NCBI GenBank assembly: GCA_033807695.1
Contig: CM066301.1
Coordinates: forward strand, 3,100,001-3,164,000
Length of the DNA stretch: 64,000 bases
Source of the DNA: Daedaleopsis sinensis
Taxonomy: Eukaryota; Basidiomycota; Agaricomycetes; Polyporales; Polyporaceae
Reading direction: 5' to 3'
Within the stretch, counting starts at the first letter, position 1; each line of letters starts with the position of its first letter. Made by a program: the position numbers and the translations under genes. A model generated the notes under the pieces. That model was given only the letters and a program-made list of their open reading frames with translations, did no database searches and was not told the origin of the DNA. This document shows positions 1 through 11,501 of the stretch, one piece after another.

Positions 1-198
1 ACATCGCGTTCGTGGTGCTGGGGGAAGTAGGGCTCGAATACTTTCTCTGTCAGAGGCGGACAAAGTAATTAGCGACGCGTCATGGTTGGCCAGTTTCCGC
101 CACGTACGGGCGTTTCTTCGCCGGTAGAAGGAGCTGAATGCGATGAGAGAGCCAAAGACAATGATAACATAGAGAACGGGGACGAGGACGGAGGCCAT
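1..198 (-). CDS. SEC66: Translocation protein Sec66 (Sec71), N-terminal part, cut by window edge
   Basis: This is the 5' end of a gene that runs off the left edge. Exon 1 is 198..108 and exon 2 is 46..1; the intron 107..47 starts GTACGT, has a CTAAT branch-like site and ends CAG. The first about 20 residues form one membrane segment (VLYVIIVFGSLIAFSSFY) followed by RRRNAQKVF and then FPQHHERDV. That order (short lumenal tip, single TM, basic stretch, then a 'fPxHxERDvY' block) is the pattern of fungal Sec66, a subunit of the Sec62/63 post-translational ER translocation complex. Without splicing the frame stays open but loses the family motif, so the intron is well supported. It is transcribed divergently from citrate synthase with about 350 bp between start codons. 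The C-terminal domain lies outside the window. Confidence 0.8.
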   Translation of the reverse strand, partial: MASVLVPVLYVIIVFGSLIAFSSFYRRRNARTWRKLANHDASLITLSASDRESIRALLPPAPRTRC

Positions 199-548
199 CG
201 CGGACGGCGATGGAGGACGAGAAGGACTGCAGTAACCACGATCTGCTGGCAAGACTGACACGAATCTCCCCAGCCCGCGCTGACTGCTTTCGGTGATTGG
301 TCGCGTGGCAGCAAGCGTTTCCATTATGTCATCACCGCCTTGCCGTCCTCACCGGGGACTGCCGGCGAACGAGTTCCGAGTTCCGGTCGAATGCCGGCTC
401 GACGTACCCCGGTCATGTGCGGATCCCGACGAGGGAGACCAGGGGAGACCAGGCGCGTCGACAGCATATGATATATGAAAGTGGGGGCTACGGACCAGCT
501 CTCTGAGTTTCTTGCCCCGCATCCTACCCCGCATATTGTCTACATACA
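199..548. promoter_or_regulatory. Divergent intergenic region between SEC66 and CIT1
   Basis: About 350 bp separate the two start codons, so both promoters and 5' UTRs must lie here. The small ORFs in it have no family similarity that I recognise. I see no clear repeat or named regulatory motif. Confidence 0.5.
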
Positions 549-2729
549 ATGTTCAAAAGTAGCGCGACCTCCGCCCGCCACCTCTCGCGAGGCTTTGCCC
601 AGCGACGCCTCGCATCTACCAAGGTTCGCGCGAACGCCTACTAATGTTTCGCGACATATGTGTTTATCGCGGCTCGTAGACTGTCAGAGATGTTCTTGAG
701 GAAGTCGTTCCCAAGAAACAGCTTCAGCTCAAGCAGCTGGTGCGTCTCCATTCTTGCTGTCCTCACGCGTTGCTGATAGGGTATTGCACAGAAAACCGAG
801 CATGGTCAGGCCGTCCTCGGTGACATCAAGGTAACCAGCTTGCCGGACGGACCTATCAGCTTGCTCAGTTCACATTTCGAGTCGATAGGTAGAGCATGTC
901 GTGGGCGGGATGAGAGGCTTGAAGGCCATGCTCTGGGAAGCGTCCGTTCTCGACCCCAACGAGGTACGTCCGCTTCTCTCCCCCATTACACCGGACGGCC
1001 CTGACCTGACGTTCGAGTAGGGCATTCGGTTCCATGGCATGACCATTCCGGATTGCCAGAAGTCACTCCCTGCTGCACCTGGCGGAAAGGAAATCATCGC
1101 GGAGAGCATGTTTTGGTTGCTCCTCACCGGCAAGGTCCCCACAGAGGCGGAGACCCGTCAACTCTCTCGGCAGCTCGCGGAGAAGGGCGACCTGCCCGAA
1201 TACATTGAGAAGCTCATCGACTCGTGAGTCCACCGAATTCATCCCTAGTTTCCGCGCTCAAAGTAATCCGCTACAGCCTTCCTCCTACTCTTCACCCAAT
1301 GACCCAGCTGGGTATGGGTGTTGCCGCCCTCAATCACGAGAGCAAATTCCAGGCTGCGTATGAGCGTGGTATCAAGAAGAACGAGTATTGGACGTACGCA
1401 TTGGAGGACTCCCTCGAACTCCTCGCTCGTCTTCCCGCACTAGCTGCGCGCATCTACCGCAATGTCTACAACCCCGGAAAGCCGATTCCGAAAATCAACA
1501 AGGACTTGGACCTGGTTGGTGAGTTCTCATGCTACGGACGCGAGAACCCGTCGGCTAAGGACTGAAACTCATCTCAACAGGGAACTATGTGAACATGCTT
1601 GGCTATGGTGACAATCATGACCTCACCGAGTATCTCCGTCTTTACATCGCTATTCATGGCGATCACGAGGGTGGAAATGCTTCTGCTCATACTTCCCGTG
1701 AATATTGTGTTACATCGGGCAACTCGTGTTATATGCTCATCTACTTCGACAGACCTCGTTGGATCCACCTTGGCGGACCCTTACTTGTCTTATGCGGCTG
1801 GTTTGTACGCGCTCGCCGGGCCCCTTCACGGGTAGGCATAGATGTTGTTTCCGCTCTTCTAACCAGTGCTGACTTCAGATATAGCCTTGCCAATCAGGAA
1901 GTGCTCCGATGGCAGATGAACATGCAGAAGGAGCTTGGTGACAACATCTCACATGACAACATCAAGGACTTCCTCTGGAAGACGCTCAAAAGCGGACAGG
2001 TCGTCCCCGGGTATGGCAATGTTTCTACGAAAGAGAGAGCAATACATAGCTCACATTGCGTTGCTCAGTTACGGCCACGGTGTCCTCAGGAATCCCGACC
2101 CGCGCTTCATGGCCCTCCAGTCGTTCTGCGATACGCGGCCCGAGTTGCTGGCTGACCCCATCGTGCAGTTGGTCAAGAAGGCGAGTGTTGGCAACTGTGC
2201 CCATCACGAGCATGTAGCTTAATGCGCCTCTAGACCTACGAAGTTGCGCCTGACGTTCTCAAGGAGCATGGCAAGACCAAGAACCCTTACCCTAACGTCG
2301 ATGCGGCATCAGGTTGCGTGCTGTACCACTACGGTCTCAAGGAATTCAAGGTGTGTCTGTTGCTTATATATCATTCTGGTGTTTTGCTTACATTATGCAT
2401 GCAGTACTATACCGTCATCTTTGGTGTTTCGAGAGGTCAGTGTGCCATATGTAATAACTTCGTGACGACGACGCTGATGCATGATCCTCTACATAGCACT
2501 TGGCTGTCTCACACAGTACGTGTGGGCCAAAGGTACTGATTCGCAGCATGACTCCACTTGCTATGTCCGACTGACGGTTACCTATGTGTTACGTTCTGCA
2601 GCCCTCGGCCTACCCATCGAGCGCCCGAAGTGTGAGCTCATCTCGACGTTCATATCTTTGCTTCTGATAGCTGATTGCCCAATTCTAGCCTTGTCCATGG
2701 ACGCCATACAGAAGCTCATCAAGCAGTGA
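549..2729 (+). CDS. CIT1: Citrate synthase, mitochondrial
   Basis: Condenses oxaloacetate and acetyl-CoA to citrate in the TCA cycle. Fifteen exons: 549-623, 680-739, 792-830, 889-963, 1021-1223, 1277-1518, 1581-1697, 1753-1831, 1885-2010, 2069-2180, 2234-2350, 2405-2435, 2497-2532, 2602-2631 and 2689-2729. They give 460 aa, a normal length for the eukaryotic enzyme. Exon 1 encodes a basic, Ser/Arg-rich presequence ([20 protein letters not shown]), so it should be imported into mitochondria. Family blocks appear in order: [35 protein letters not shown] (first catalytic His), [27 protein letters not shown] (second His), NVDAASG (catalytic Asp), [26 protein letters not shown]. The intron 2181-2233 has a GC donor (AAG then GCGAGT) and is required to keep the [11 protein letters not shown] block. 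The last four exons are only 30-41 nt. Confidence 0.97.
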
Positions 2730-3373
2730 AAGTGATGATTCCCTGTCGTGTTCACGCATGTGCCTATCTCTATCTATCGATATGCATGCGTTTTTTTGCA
2801 TGCACACATTGACGTTCGCTCGTAATGAGTTCTTCGTTACCACAGCTTCCATACTGGTGAAGTATGCAGAAGGTGCTCTGATCAATGGTGCGGTTTCCTG
2901 CTTTGCACGTAATGTACATCATTCAATCCACTTCCACTGCAACTGTGACTCGATATGGATATGTCCATGGCGTACGCCTGATAAAGTCAATGATACGTAG
3001 AAGAGAAGGCACTCGTCAACAAGGGGCGAGATTAGCCACGGGAAAGAATCGATGGGGTTGAGAATTCGACCATACCAGCTGCGTGCTGGCACAACGTACA
3101 TACACATAATTCTCACTAGAACTGGGGGATTCAAAGAAAACAACGAGGAGAAGACGTAGAGGCAGAGAGACATATAGAATAAAGAGAAAACAGAGGAGAG
3201 TATACAATGCAGGAAGGCGAGTACGCACTGCTATGTTCATGACGGAAGAGTCCCAACAATAACCCAGGGGAGCACCTACAGACACAAGACCAAACACGAA
3301 GCTCGAGCGAGCGCAGGAAAAGGAGTCTGTGCCATGTGTCCACCCAGCTAAACCTTTGATCGCGCCGCGTCGA
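2730..3373. other. Intergenic, convergent 3' ends of CIT1 and the 3.4-4.7 kb gene
   Basis: About 640 bp with AT-richer sequence than the neighbouring exons. It should hold both 3' UTRs. Short ORFs here have no recognisable domain, and I see no repeat. Confidence 0.5.
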
Positions 3374-4662
3374 CTAGAATCGGTTGCCTCCGGCAGGCGG
3401 AGGATGTGCACCCGGAGGGACAAATCCTCCTGGAGGCATCGGCCGTGGCTGTCCGGGGCCCGGAGGACCTGGAGGGAACCCGCGACCCATAGGAGGCTGG
3501 AAGTTCCCGGGCGGGGGTGCGCCGTATGCGCCTGGTGGAGGGGGTCCACCTGGGCCTCGGGGAGGCATGCCCATTGGCATAGGCTGGCCACGACCGCCAG
3601 GAGGTGGAGGATGACCCATGGGTCCAGGAGGAGGGTGACCCATTGGCGCGCCCGGAGGGGGTGGGCGGTGTTGTAAGTTCGGGGCGGTGTTTGTACGCAT
3701 GGGGCCCGGCGGCGGGGCCGTGCCTGGATCTCGCAGAGACACGCCGCCTGCGGGCACAGGGGGGCCGTTGGCGGGAGGGTTCTTCTCTGCGGCTTTGATG
3801 ATTTCATCACTATATGCGCGGGCGAACATTCAGTTGTGGCACTCGGCAGATAGATGGAACGGAAGACACACTCTAGCAGATTCAATGCTGCACAGAGAAC
3901 GACCCACTCAACACAGTCCTCGTTGCCCTCACCCAGAGTCTGCCATACTGCCTTCTCCTCTGGCGTCTTCCCAGTGATGCTGATACGCGTTCCACCGCCA
4001 TTGGGTCCCGGTTGATTCTTTTGAATCTTCCCAAACTCGATCCGTTTCGGCGGGATGTTGTGCCCAGCGTACGCGAAGTAGAACATGCTCCAGAATTGGG
4101 CATTCGGATTCGGCTTGGAGATTTGAAAGAGAGGGAGGTCGCCTGAGTCTGGAGAAGGAAGCGCCAGCTTGTAGATGGGAGAGAGAACACCGGTGTTCGT
4201 GATAGTCCATTTCAAGTTCCGCGAGGCTTCGCAGCGGACGACCTTAGAAGACGAGGAGGAGGCGTGACCGGGATCGGACGCAGTGGCCTTGCCGTTGGCA
4301 GCGTTCGGTCGAGGAGGAAAGAGCTTTGCGACGCACAGGTCGCCTTGTGGCGAGGGTGTCAAGAGGTAGTTCTCAGCATTCTGCAGGGCGAGGTGAGCCA
4401 GTTTCCATAGAATACACGAAGAATGACGTACATAGTTCGTGTGCAGATATGAATAAAGGATGTTGGAAGGTTGTCCTGAAGGCAAATCGTCAGAAAGGAG
4501 AGATGGGAAGCAATCAGAGACCTACCGTGCGGTGTAACTATGAGGGTGGGTAAATGATTTGGGATTGGGGGGTGGTTGGGGGAGGTGTAGACGGTGTATA
4601 TCGCTGTCGGGCGTGCGTGAGCGGGGGGCGGGGCGGGGAGGAGGGGAAGACATACCGGCCAT
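3374..4662 (-). CDS. Conserved-looking fungal protein of unknown function with Pro/Gly-rich tail
   Basis: I do not recognise a named family. Five coding exons on the minus strand: 4662..4656 (7 nt), 4537..4526 (12 nt), 4475..4432, 4380..3872 and 3809..3374. They predict 335 aa. The start MAVTPHGQPSNILYSYLHTNY is only obtained by joining two micro-exons, each with good GT-AG borders (GTATGT/CATAG, GTAGGT/TTCAG). The globular part (residues about 7-200) contains NLKWTITNTGVLSPIYKL, PNAQFWSMFYFAYAGHNIPP and CVEWVVLCAALNLLDDEIIKA. From about residue 205 the protein is low-complexity PPPG/GPPG/MGHPPP repeats ending AGGNRF, probably disordered. The intron 3871..3810 skips a stretch that otherwise runs into a stop in the Pro-rich frame. 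The intron 4431..4381 is a multiple of three and could be retained. Confidence 0.7.
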
Positions 4663-4944
4663 GCAGACTGGAAGGCGGAAGGGCGAGAGGAGGGATGGGA
4701 GGATATGCTGGGATGGGCTGCTTAAGAGCTTGAGCGCACTCCCGATCTGCGTACGGCGCGTGATCCCGGTCGCGTCACGCGCCGTCACATTGCCGTCACG
4801 GGAGGTTCGGTGCTCATCGATGCAGGCAGAGGCAGCGACTCGGTCTCATACGCCTTCCCAGCATCGTCCTATCCTCTCTCGCCCCGCCGCCGTGAAAGAC
4901 GACTACTTACTCTTCCTCGTCGTTCTCCCCGTTTTCCTCCCACC

Positions 4945-7496
4945 ATGAAGGGCTTCAAGATGAAGGTCAGCCAGGTCCGTCCTCCCTGTTATCGCCCACA
5001 TGCTCATCCTTAGTTCTCCGTTTCCACAGCTGGGTAGAAAGAACTCTACCGATTCTTCCTCCTCCTCGAAGAGTAAGGACACAAAGGCTGCCGCCGCGGC
5101 CGCAGCAGCAGCTGCAGCCCCCCCGCCTCCCCCTCCAAACTCAGCCAAGCCTCTACCACCGACGCAGGTCCCCGGAACCCATCTCTCCAATGCAAGCAAT
5201 CACGCTCTCCCCGTAACGAATGGTTCCTCTGCAGCAGCCGCTGCTACCCGTGTCAGCGTAGCGTCCGCTGCTGCTGATCGTAGATACGCTGCTCCTGGCG
5301 GCGCCGGCGCGGCTCCCCCCATTGTCGTCGTGAGTCCGGACGCGTCAGGAGAGGATAGGCTGGGAGGTGAACCTGGAGCCCCGCTCACCCCTCCTCGAGG
5401 GGTATCGCTTGCGACCCGTGGACTCCGACCAGCTCCCAAGGATACCATTCCTATCTCAGGGAAGCCACCTCGCAAGCAGCGGAGTAGCCGCTTTGTTGTG
5501 AACGAGAAGGTCGAAATCGAGAGGCTGCCAGCATTCAGCGGTTCGTTCGGCTCTCGTCATTCTCCCCCTGCTACCCCCTTATCGCTCTCACTCAGACACG
5601 CCTCCAAGCGAGCGCGCTCAGCTCTTCGTCAAGAAGCTGCACCAATGCGCAGTCGTGTTTGACTTCAATGACGCAAACGCTGAGCTCAAGGGCAAACAGA
5701 TCAAAACGCAGACTTTGCACGAGATGCTAGAGTATATCACGACTCAACGAGGTGTGATCACGGAGAACGTATACCCCGAGGTGGTCAAAATGGTGCGTTA
5801 GACATCGGCTGCTATCCAAAACCCATCACCCATCACCAATCCCTTGTAGTTTGCTACCAACCTCTTCCGCTCTATACCCCCACCTGTGAACCCCACCGGC
5901 GACGCGTTCGATCCTGAGGAAGACGAACCGGTACTGGAGCTCGCTTGGCCCCATCTCAAGATTGTCTACGAGTTCTTCCTGCGCTTCGTGGAGAGCCCCG
6001 AATTTAACACCAACCTCGCCAAGCGCTACATCGACCAGACTTTCGTGTTGAACCTGCTGGAGCTCTTTGACTCGGAAGATCCTCGTGAGCGCGACTTTTT
6101 GAAGACTACGCTGCACCGGATATACGGGAAGTTCTTGAACCTCCGTGCACCTATACGGCGAAGCATCAACAATGTATTCTTCCATTTCGTCTATGAAACC
6201 GAGCGGCACAACGGCATCGCGGAGCTTTTGGAGATTCTAGGCTCTATCATCAACGGTTTTGCGCTTCCACTCAAGGACGAGCACAAAACATTCCTCATGC
6301 GCGTTCTCCTCCCTCTCCACAAGGTCAAGAGCCTATCAATGTACCACCCCCAGCTTGCGTACTGTGTCGTTCAGTTCCTCGAAAAGGATGCGGCGCTCGC
6401 AGAGCATGTTGTCCTTGGACTGCTCAAGTTCTGGCCGAAGGTCAACTCACCGAAGGAAGTGATGTACCTGAGCGAGATGGAGGAAGTACTGGACGTCATA
6501 GATCCCGCCGAATTCCAGAAGATCCAAGAGCCTCTCTTCCAGCAGCTCGCACGATGCATCAACAGTCAGCACTTCCAAGTCGCAGAGCGTGCGCTGATGT
6601 ACTGGAACAACGAATACATTGTTAACCTGATGAGCGACAACCTCGCTGTCATCCTCCCCATCGTGTTCCCAGCACTCTATACCAATTCAAGATCGCATTG
6701 GAACAGGTGAGTGTGCGATTACTTTCAGTGATACCGGCAGTCCTGATGGCTGTACAGGACCATCCATGCTCTGGTATACAACGCTCTCAAACTGTTCATG
6801 GAAATAAACCCGGATTTGTTTGACGAGGTCATGCAGCACTACAAACAGCGCAAAATTGAGTGAGTCTCCCGATGTACAATGTCAGTGTTCGCAACCACTG
6901 ATGGCTACAATAGCGAACGACAACATGCCATCAACCGGTATGAGGAGTGGCAGAAGTTGCGGGAGAAGGCAGTCAAGAATTGTGGCGGCAAGCTACCAGA
7001 AGGATTTGTTGATATCGAACCTACTCCCCCGCCACCACCAGTGGAGGATCTAGACATCATGGACCTATCAATCGACCTGAACGCCGTGTCGATCGATGCC
7101 GAGGTTCCGCTGGGCGACCTGGATGAGTCGGGGATTGAGCGTGTGCCTATGGCAGACCCTGGGATGGATGTGCGTACGATTGCCATTGGGGTACGAGCGT
7201 GATCCGAAGATTGCGTGTATTGACATAAGGTTCCTCCCTCCCCTACAACAATCAATTATCTCTAGCATCCATTTCCTGAAGTAGGTCAGGACCATTCATC
7301 GCCAGGTGGTCTGCACTCACGGCGAAAGAGTGCATTGCCCGGTACGCGGTTGTCTTTGTGCGCGACTGACCTTTGTGATGCTCATGGACTGGTTTGTGTA
7401 TCATTAGTGGACCCCACTGTGCTACGGGATCTCCAAGCTCACCGGAGTCTCGAGGACACTGTCGTCTCGCGTGGCCATGTTGCAGGCGACCCTTAA
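4945..7496 (+). CDS. RTS1: Protein phosphatase 2A regulatory subunit, B56 (B') family
   Basis: Targets the PP2A catalytic/scaffold dimer to substrates. Eight exons: 4945-4974, 5030-5540, 5596-5792, 5850-6706, 6758-6859, 6914-7169, 7266-7341 and 7408-7496, giving 705 aa. The N-terminal about 165 residues are low-complexity (Ser runs, a run of about ten Ala followed by Pro). The B56 HEAT-like core follows: [46 protein letters not shown], then [41 protein letters not shown] and [16 protein letters not shown], all near-invariant family blocks. The C-terminus is reached by two small introns (7170-7265, 7342-7407) and reads [20 protein letters not shown], a plausible fungal B56 tail. If exon 6 were unspliced it would stop at about 7202. 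Position 4945 is the first ATG before the conserved core. Confidence 0.95.
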
Positions 7497-7971
7497 ACGA
7501 TCTCTAATCCGGCGAAACACCAAATCCATTTCAGATTCAGATGGGCAGCAGTGCTTGATCCACTACGCTGGACGTTGTTGTTTTCCTCCACTTCCTCTCT
7601 AGGGTTCCAAGCCCTGCCCTCATCGCTTCCTATCGCCACACCATCCACGCATACATCCATACATCAACCTCACGTACGCTCTCTCACTCGTTGCAATTGT
7701 TGTCTCAACTGGGCTCGCGCTCGCAACGATATATCCTATCCTCGGTTCCCCGAGTTACCCATTGCCCTGCTGCATGCTGTAACGAACACGGTTCAGGAAC
7801 TTGAAACCTCTGCTCCGCATTTTTCGTTACACTCTGTCTTTTCTAGGATCATCCCGTCCGGTCGATAACTCGTCTTCCATAAATACAGTACAATTTCCCC
7901 GTAGTTTACACGTTTCAAGTGCCTCAATATATGTGATCGCACTTGCTGCACACCGCAAAACTGCTGAACCT
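7497..7971. other. Intergenic, B56 3' UTR and start of PRI2 upstream region
   Basis: About 475 bp, pyrimidine-rich and AT-richer than the flanking exons. I see no ORF with family similarity, no RNA gene and no tandem repeat. Confidence 0.5.
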
Positions 7972-7993
7972 GGTGTGACCGTAAGGTCACACC
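7972..7993. promoter_or_regulatory. Perfect 9-bp inverted repeat with 4-nt spacer upstream of PRI2
   Basis: GGTGTGACC at 7972-7980, spacer GTAA, then GGTCACACC at 7985-7993, a perfect dyad. It lies about 130 bp before the PRI2 start codon and 20 bp before two MluI cell-cycle boxes. It could be a dimeric transcription-factor site; a terminator or RNA hairpin is less likely in this position. Confidence 0.4.
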
Positions 7994-8014
7994 GTGGAAG
8001 TAACGTGTGACAGC

Positions 8015-8033
8015 ACGCGTTTCAAGGACGCGT
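8015..8033 (+). promoter_or_regulatory. Two MluI cell-cycle boxes (ACGCGT) upstream of PRI2
   Basis: ACGCGT occurs at 8015-8020 and 8028-8033, 107 and 94 bp before the PRI2 ATG. In yeasts ACGCGT is the MBF (Swi6-Mbp1) site that drives G1/S expression of replication genes, and DNA primase is a typical target. The function here is inferred from motif and context only. Confidence 0.55.
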
Positions 8034-8121
8034 CGCGCTGCCTTGCGATCTGGCTTGCTACCTCCACCACCCCTCAGTCATTTTGCCCGTTGACATACTC
8101 CGACGCTCACCCTGAGCCGAT

Positions 8122-9958
8122 ATGCAAACAAGACGCGACCAGAAGAGAGAGACTGGGTTTAGGGACATTAAGTCCGGGCTCGTGGAGACTCATTCCCATC
8201 TGAAGTATCCTTACAGACTAAACTTGTGCGTACTCCTCCCGGTCCCCATATCCGGTCCCCATATCCTTTGCCAACACAACACTGTATTGCATCCTTAGCT
8301 ATGATAAACCTCCTCTAGACGACATCACGATTGAGGAGTTTGAAACGGCTGCGCTCGACCGTCTGCGCGTGCTCGCCGAAATCGAGTCGTGTTATGCTCG
8401 CAACAGGTCGCTGAAGGAGATGCAGGCCGTGATCATCGACAATGTGTCCAACAAGTACCTGAAGCTCAGTAGGACAAGTGCATATACGGAAGACCTAGAC
8501 GTGGAGCGGAGGAAGGATCACATTGGGCATTTCGTGTTGCGGCTCGCCTTCTGTCGATCGTACGTGCTTCACATCGTGGCTACGTATTCCCTCTCATATC
8601 AGTTGTGGGATGTCTGTTGGACGATAGAGAGGATCTGAGGAGACGATTTGTGAAGGCGGAGATGACACTCTTCAAGTTGCGGTACGAGACGGACGATAGC
8701 ACGGAGAAGGCTGCGTTCTTGAGCTCGAGAAATTTCGACTGGATCCAGGTGCGGCAAGCCCTGTTATGGTCGATGCCTGCCTTGTTCTGACATCTGGAGC
8801 TGGTGCAGGCGTCTCCCGAGGAACTACAGGACTTGGTCCCATCCTCAAACACCGAGAGATATTACAAAGTCAAATGGACCCGAGTACTCGATCTGGTGGG
8901 GAAGCGGAAGGTGATCATGAAGGGCGGTATGGCATATGTTCCTGCGTCTGAACAAGCGAGCATTCTCTTCCAAGAGTACGAAACTCACTTGGAGAAGGCA
9001 CTGGAGGCAAGTACATGAGGTTTGACGAACGAGTTGCGTGAAGTTGACAACTTGAGGTTAGGCTACAGCGAAGGCTCTACCAAGGCTAGACGAGGACACC
9101 CGTCTCATTCCGGTGCTCGACAACCTTTCCAAGGGTTTCCAGGCCGGAATATCGTCCGAATGGAACCCCTCAGAAAACCCAGACGGGATGTTGACTGCCG
9201 ACATGATAGACGAGATGGCGTATAAGCACTATCCGGCTTGCATGCGCAATCTACACAATTGTCTCAGGCGGGACAAGCACCTGAAGCACCACGGACGGTT
9301 GCAGTACGGCTTGTTCTTGAAGGCGAGCATGCTAATTACGCACCTGATACTACGTACTCACGCCCATCGCAGATTCTCGGGCTGTCCATAGACGAGGCTA
9401 TCGCCTTCTGGCGGAAGGCATTCAGTTCGATACAGGAAGACAAATTCAACAAAGAGTACAGATACAATATCCGTCACTCGTACGGTCTAGAAGGCAAACG
9501 CGCCAACTACGCGGCGAAGAGGTCCGTCTATTCCACCCAATCCATACGTACGCATCGACAGAACTTGACGTACGGACCCTCGCGTTTGCAGCTGCCTGCA
9601 AATCCTCATGTCCGACGAGCCTGGATCAGGCGACTCACACGGCTGTCCCTACCGGCACTTCTCACCGGACAACCTGCAGTCGGGGCTGCTGACGATGTAC
9701 AGCGAGCACGGGCTGACGTCGGCGGACATGCCTGAGATCATGAACATGGTCAAGGCCAAGCATTACCATGTCGCGTGCACACGCGTGTTCGAAATTACGC
9801 ACGCGCGCCAGGGCGTGAAGAAGGGCGAGGGCGTCGGCGGTGGAGAATCGGTAACGCATCCGAACCAGTACGCGGCGCGCAGTCGAGACTTGGCCAAGAA
9901 GGAGGAGAATAAAGAAGCGGAAGCGGATGGGGATGGGGATGTGGTTATGCAGGGCTAG
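8122..9958 (+). CDS. PRI2: DNA primase large subunit
   Basis: Fe-S subunit of primase in the DNA polymerase alpha-primase complex; it helps start the RNA primer and hand it over. Seven exons: 8122-8225, 8299-8559, 8628-8748, 8809-9006, 9062-9322, 9373-9521 and 9592-9958, giving 486 aa. Blocks in order: [71 protein letters not shown]-like YPACMRNLH, LFLKILGLSIDEAIAFWR, YNIRHSYGLEGKRANY, HGCPYRHFSPDNL and HYHVACTRVFEITH. The four Cys expected to bind the 4Fe-4S cluster are visible in YPACM, SCLQI, HGCPY and VACTR. Introns 9007-9061 and 9323-9372 both use GC donors (GAG then GCAAGT, AAG then GCGAGC). Splicing them gives the exact family spacing. The tail after the domain is Lys/Glu-rich. Confidence 0.96.
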
Positions 9959-10406
9959 ACCTGCTCAGCAGGCTGACTTCGACTTCGACTCGCTGTGACT
10001 GTATACGTTGACTTATCTGCTGTGTTGAACCCTCGTGCATGTATTAACCTTCTCTGGAAATGTATCGTTATGAACAATGCTTCCCTGGCAGGAGTGAATT
10101 CGAACTTCGAGATGGCACTGCAGCTTCAACGCCATTCATCTGGGCAGTTTCGACACCATGACAGTGGTACTCTGACGAGTTCTAGTCTATTCTTGCAGTG
10201 CGTCATCAACTAGTCATCGTATGCATTGGAATTTGGCACGGCGGAAGGGCGGATATTAACCCTAACCCCACCGCTGGAGTATATAATGTCGCGTGACGAC
10301 ATGGAGGTGTCCCGACGCCCGTGGCTCCTGCCTCGCACCATCGACGACTCCCCCCATCCTCCAGTTTAACGACCATCTACACGACCCCCATACGTTCAGC
10401 TGTACG
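9959..10406. other. Intergenic PRI2-CHO1
   Basis: About 450 bp between a stop and a start on the same strand. Nothing recognisable beyond presumed 3' UTR, promoter and 5' UTR. A TATA-like 'agtatataat' lies at about 10278-10287, 120 bp before the CHO1 ATG. Confidence 0.45.
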
Positions 10407-11281
10407 ATGAGCAAGCGCAGAAACGACACCCCCGCTGCGACCCCAGAGGAGAACGGACTGAGTGTAATGGAGAAAGCCAAGATTGCTGCGCTGCACCAAT
10501 ACCAGGCCACAGAAGGGCATTTCTCTCTTGTCAGGTCAGGCTTCCTTCCTTTTCGCGATATGCTCACAGACTCACGGTGTCGCTTAAGGAATTTCCGACT
10601 AGCAGACCTAGTCACCATTGCCAACGGAATATGCGGCTCCTTCTCCATCTTTATGTCTGCCAAGTACCTCTTAACAAACGACGATGACTACCTCTGGTCC
10701 GCCCTCATCTTCCCTCTCGCGGGGCTCCTCTTCGACTTCTTTGATGGAAAGGTCGCGCGGTGGAGGAATGAGTCGAGTATGCTCGGCCAGGAGCTGGACA
10801 GCCTTGCTGACCTGGTATGTCCTCTTTGGCATGTGAATCTACAAACACGTCGCTTACCGCCGCACTCCTCTCCCTCACGTATCCGAAACGTTAGATATCT
10901 TTCGGAGTCGCGCCCGCGTTACTCGCGTTCGCGGTGGGCTTCAGGACATACCTGGACACCGTCGTCCTTACCGGCTTCATTTGCTGTGGCCTTGCGCGTC
11001 TCGCGCGCTTCAACGCGACCGCCGCGCTCGTCCCGAAGGACGGAAAGGGCAAAGCCCACTACTTTGAAGGCCTCCCCATTCCATCCTCGCTCTTTCTCGT
11101 GGGCATACTTTCGTTCTGGACCAAGCAGGGCTGGATCGTCGGCAAGCAGGGTCTTCCGGGAGGCACGATCACACTGTGGGGCAAGGCCGGAGGCGACGGC
11201 GAGTTACATACGTTCAGCGTTGTCTTTGCGCTCTGGGCAGCGGCGATGGTGAGCAGGACGCTGCGTATAACGAAGTTGTAG
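10407..11281 (+). CDS. CHO1: CDP-diacylglycerol-serine O-phosphatidyltransferase
   Basis: Makes phosphatidylserine from CDP-diacylglycerol and serine in the ER membrane. Exons 10407-10534, 10589-10814 and 10895-11281 give 246 aa, close to the yeast-type enzyme. The CDP-alcohol phosphatidyltransferase signature D-G-x2-A-R-x8-G-x3-D-x3-D is complete in DGKVARWRNESSMLGQELD plus SLAD. Membrane segments flank it: LVTIANGICGSFSIFM, LWSALIFPLAGLLFDFF, SFGVAPALLAFAVGF, TVVLTGFICCGLARLA and FSVVFALWAAAM. FEGLPIPSS is a further PS synthase hallmark. The acidic/basic N-terminus before residue 45 should be cytosolic. Confidence 0.95.
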
Positions 11282-11501
11282 ATTTGTTGGGACCCTGGGC
11301 GCTTCACGGTGGTGGTTGAATGGACAAGGGACGATTGAACTGTCTTGGATAGGGACCGATTGCGTTCATGAAGCACCCTACGTTGTCGAGAATGAGTAGT
11401 CTACTGGCTCAACCTGGTATTACACAAATTCACTTTACTTGCTACTGAGGCAGTCGTTGCGTCACTGCGCGTGACTCGGATGCGTGGGAATCTGCTTTAT
11501 G

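Noticed and set aside
3810..3894. Frame change in the 3.4-4.7 kb gene seen at first as a frameshift mutation
   Set aside because: A canonical 62-nt intron (GTGTGT...CATATAG, 3871..3810) joins both halves in phase, so no mutation is needed.
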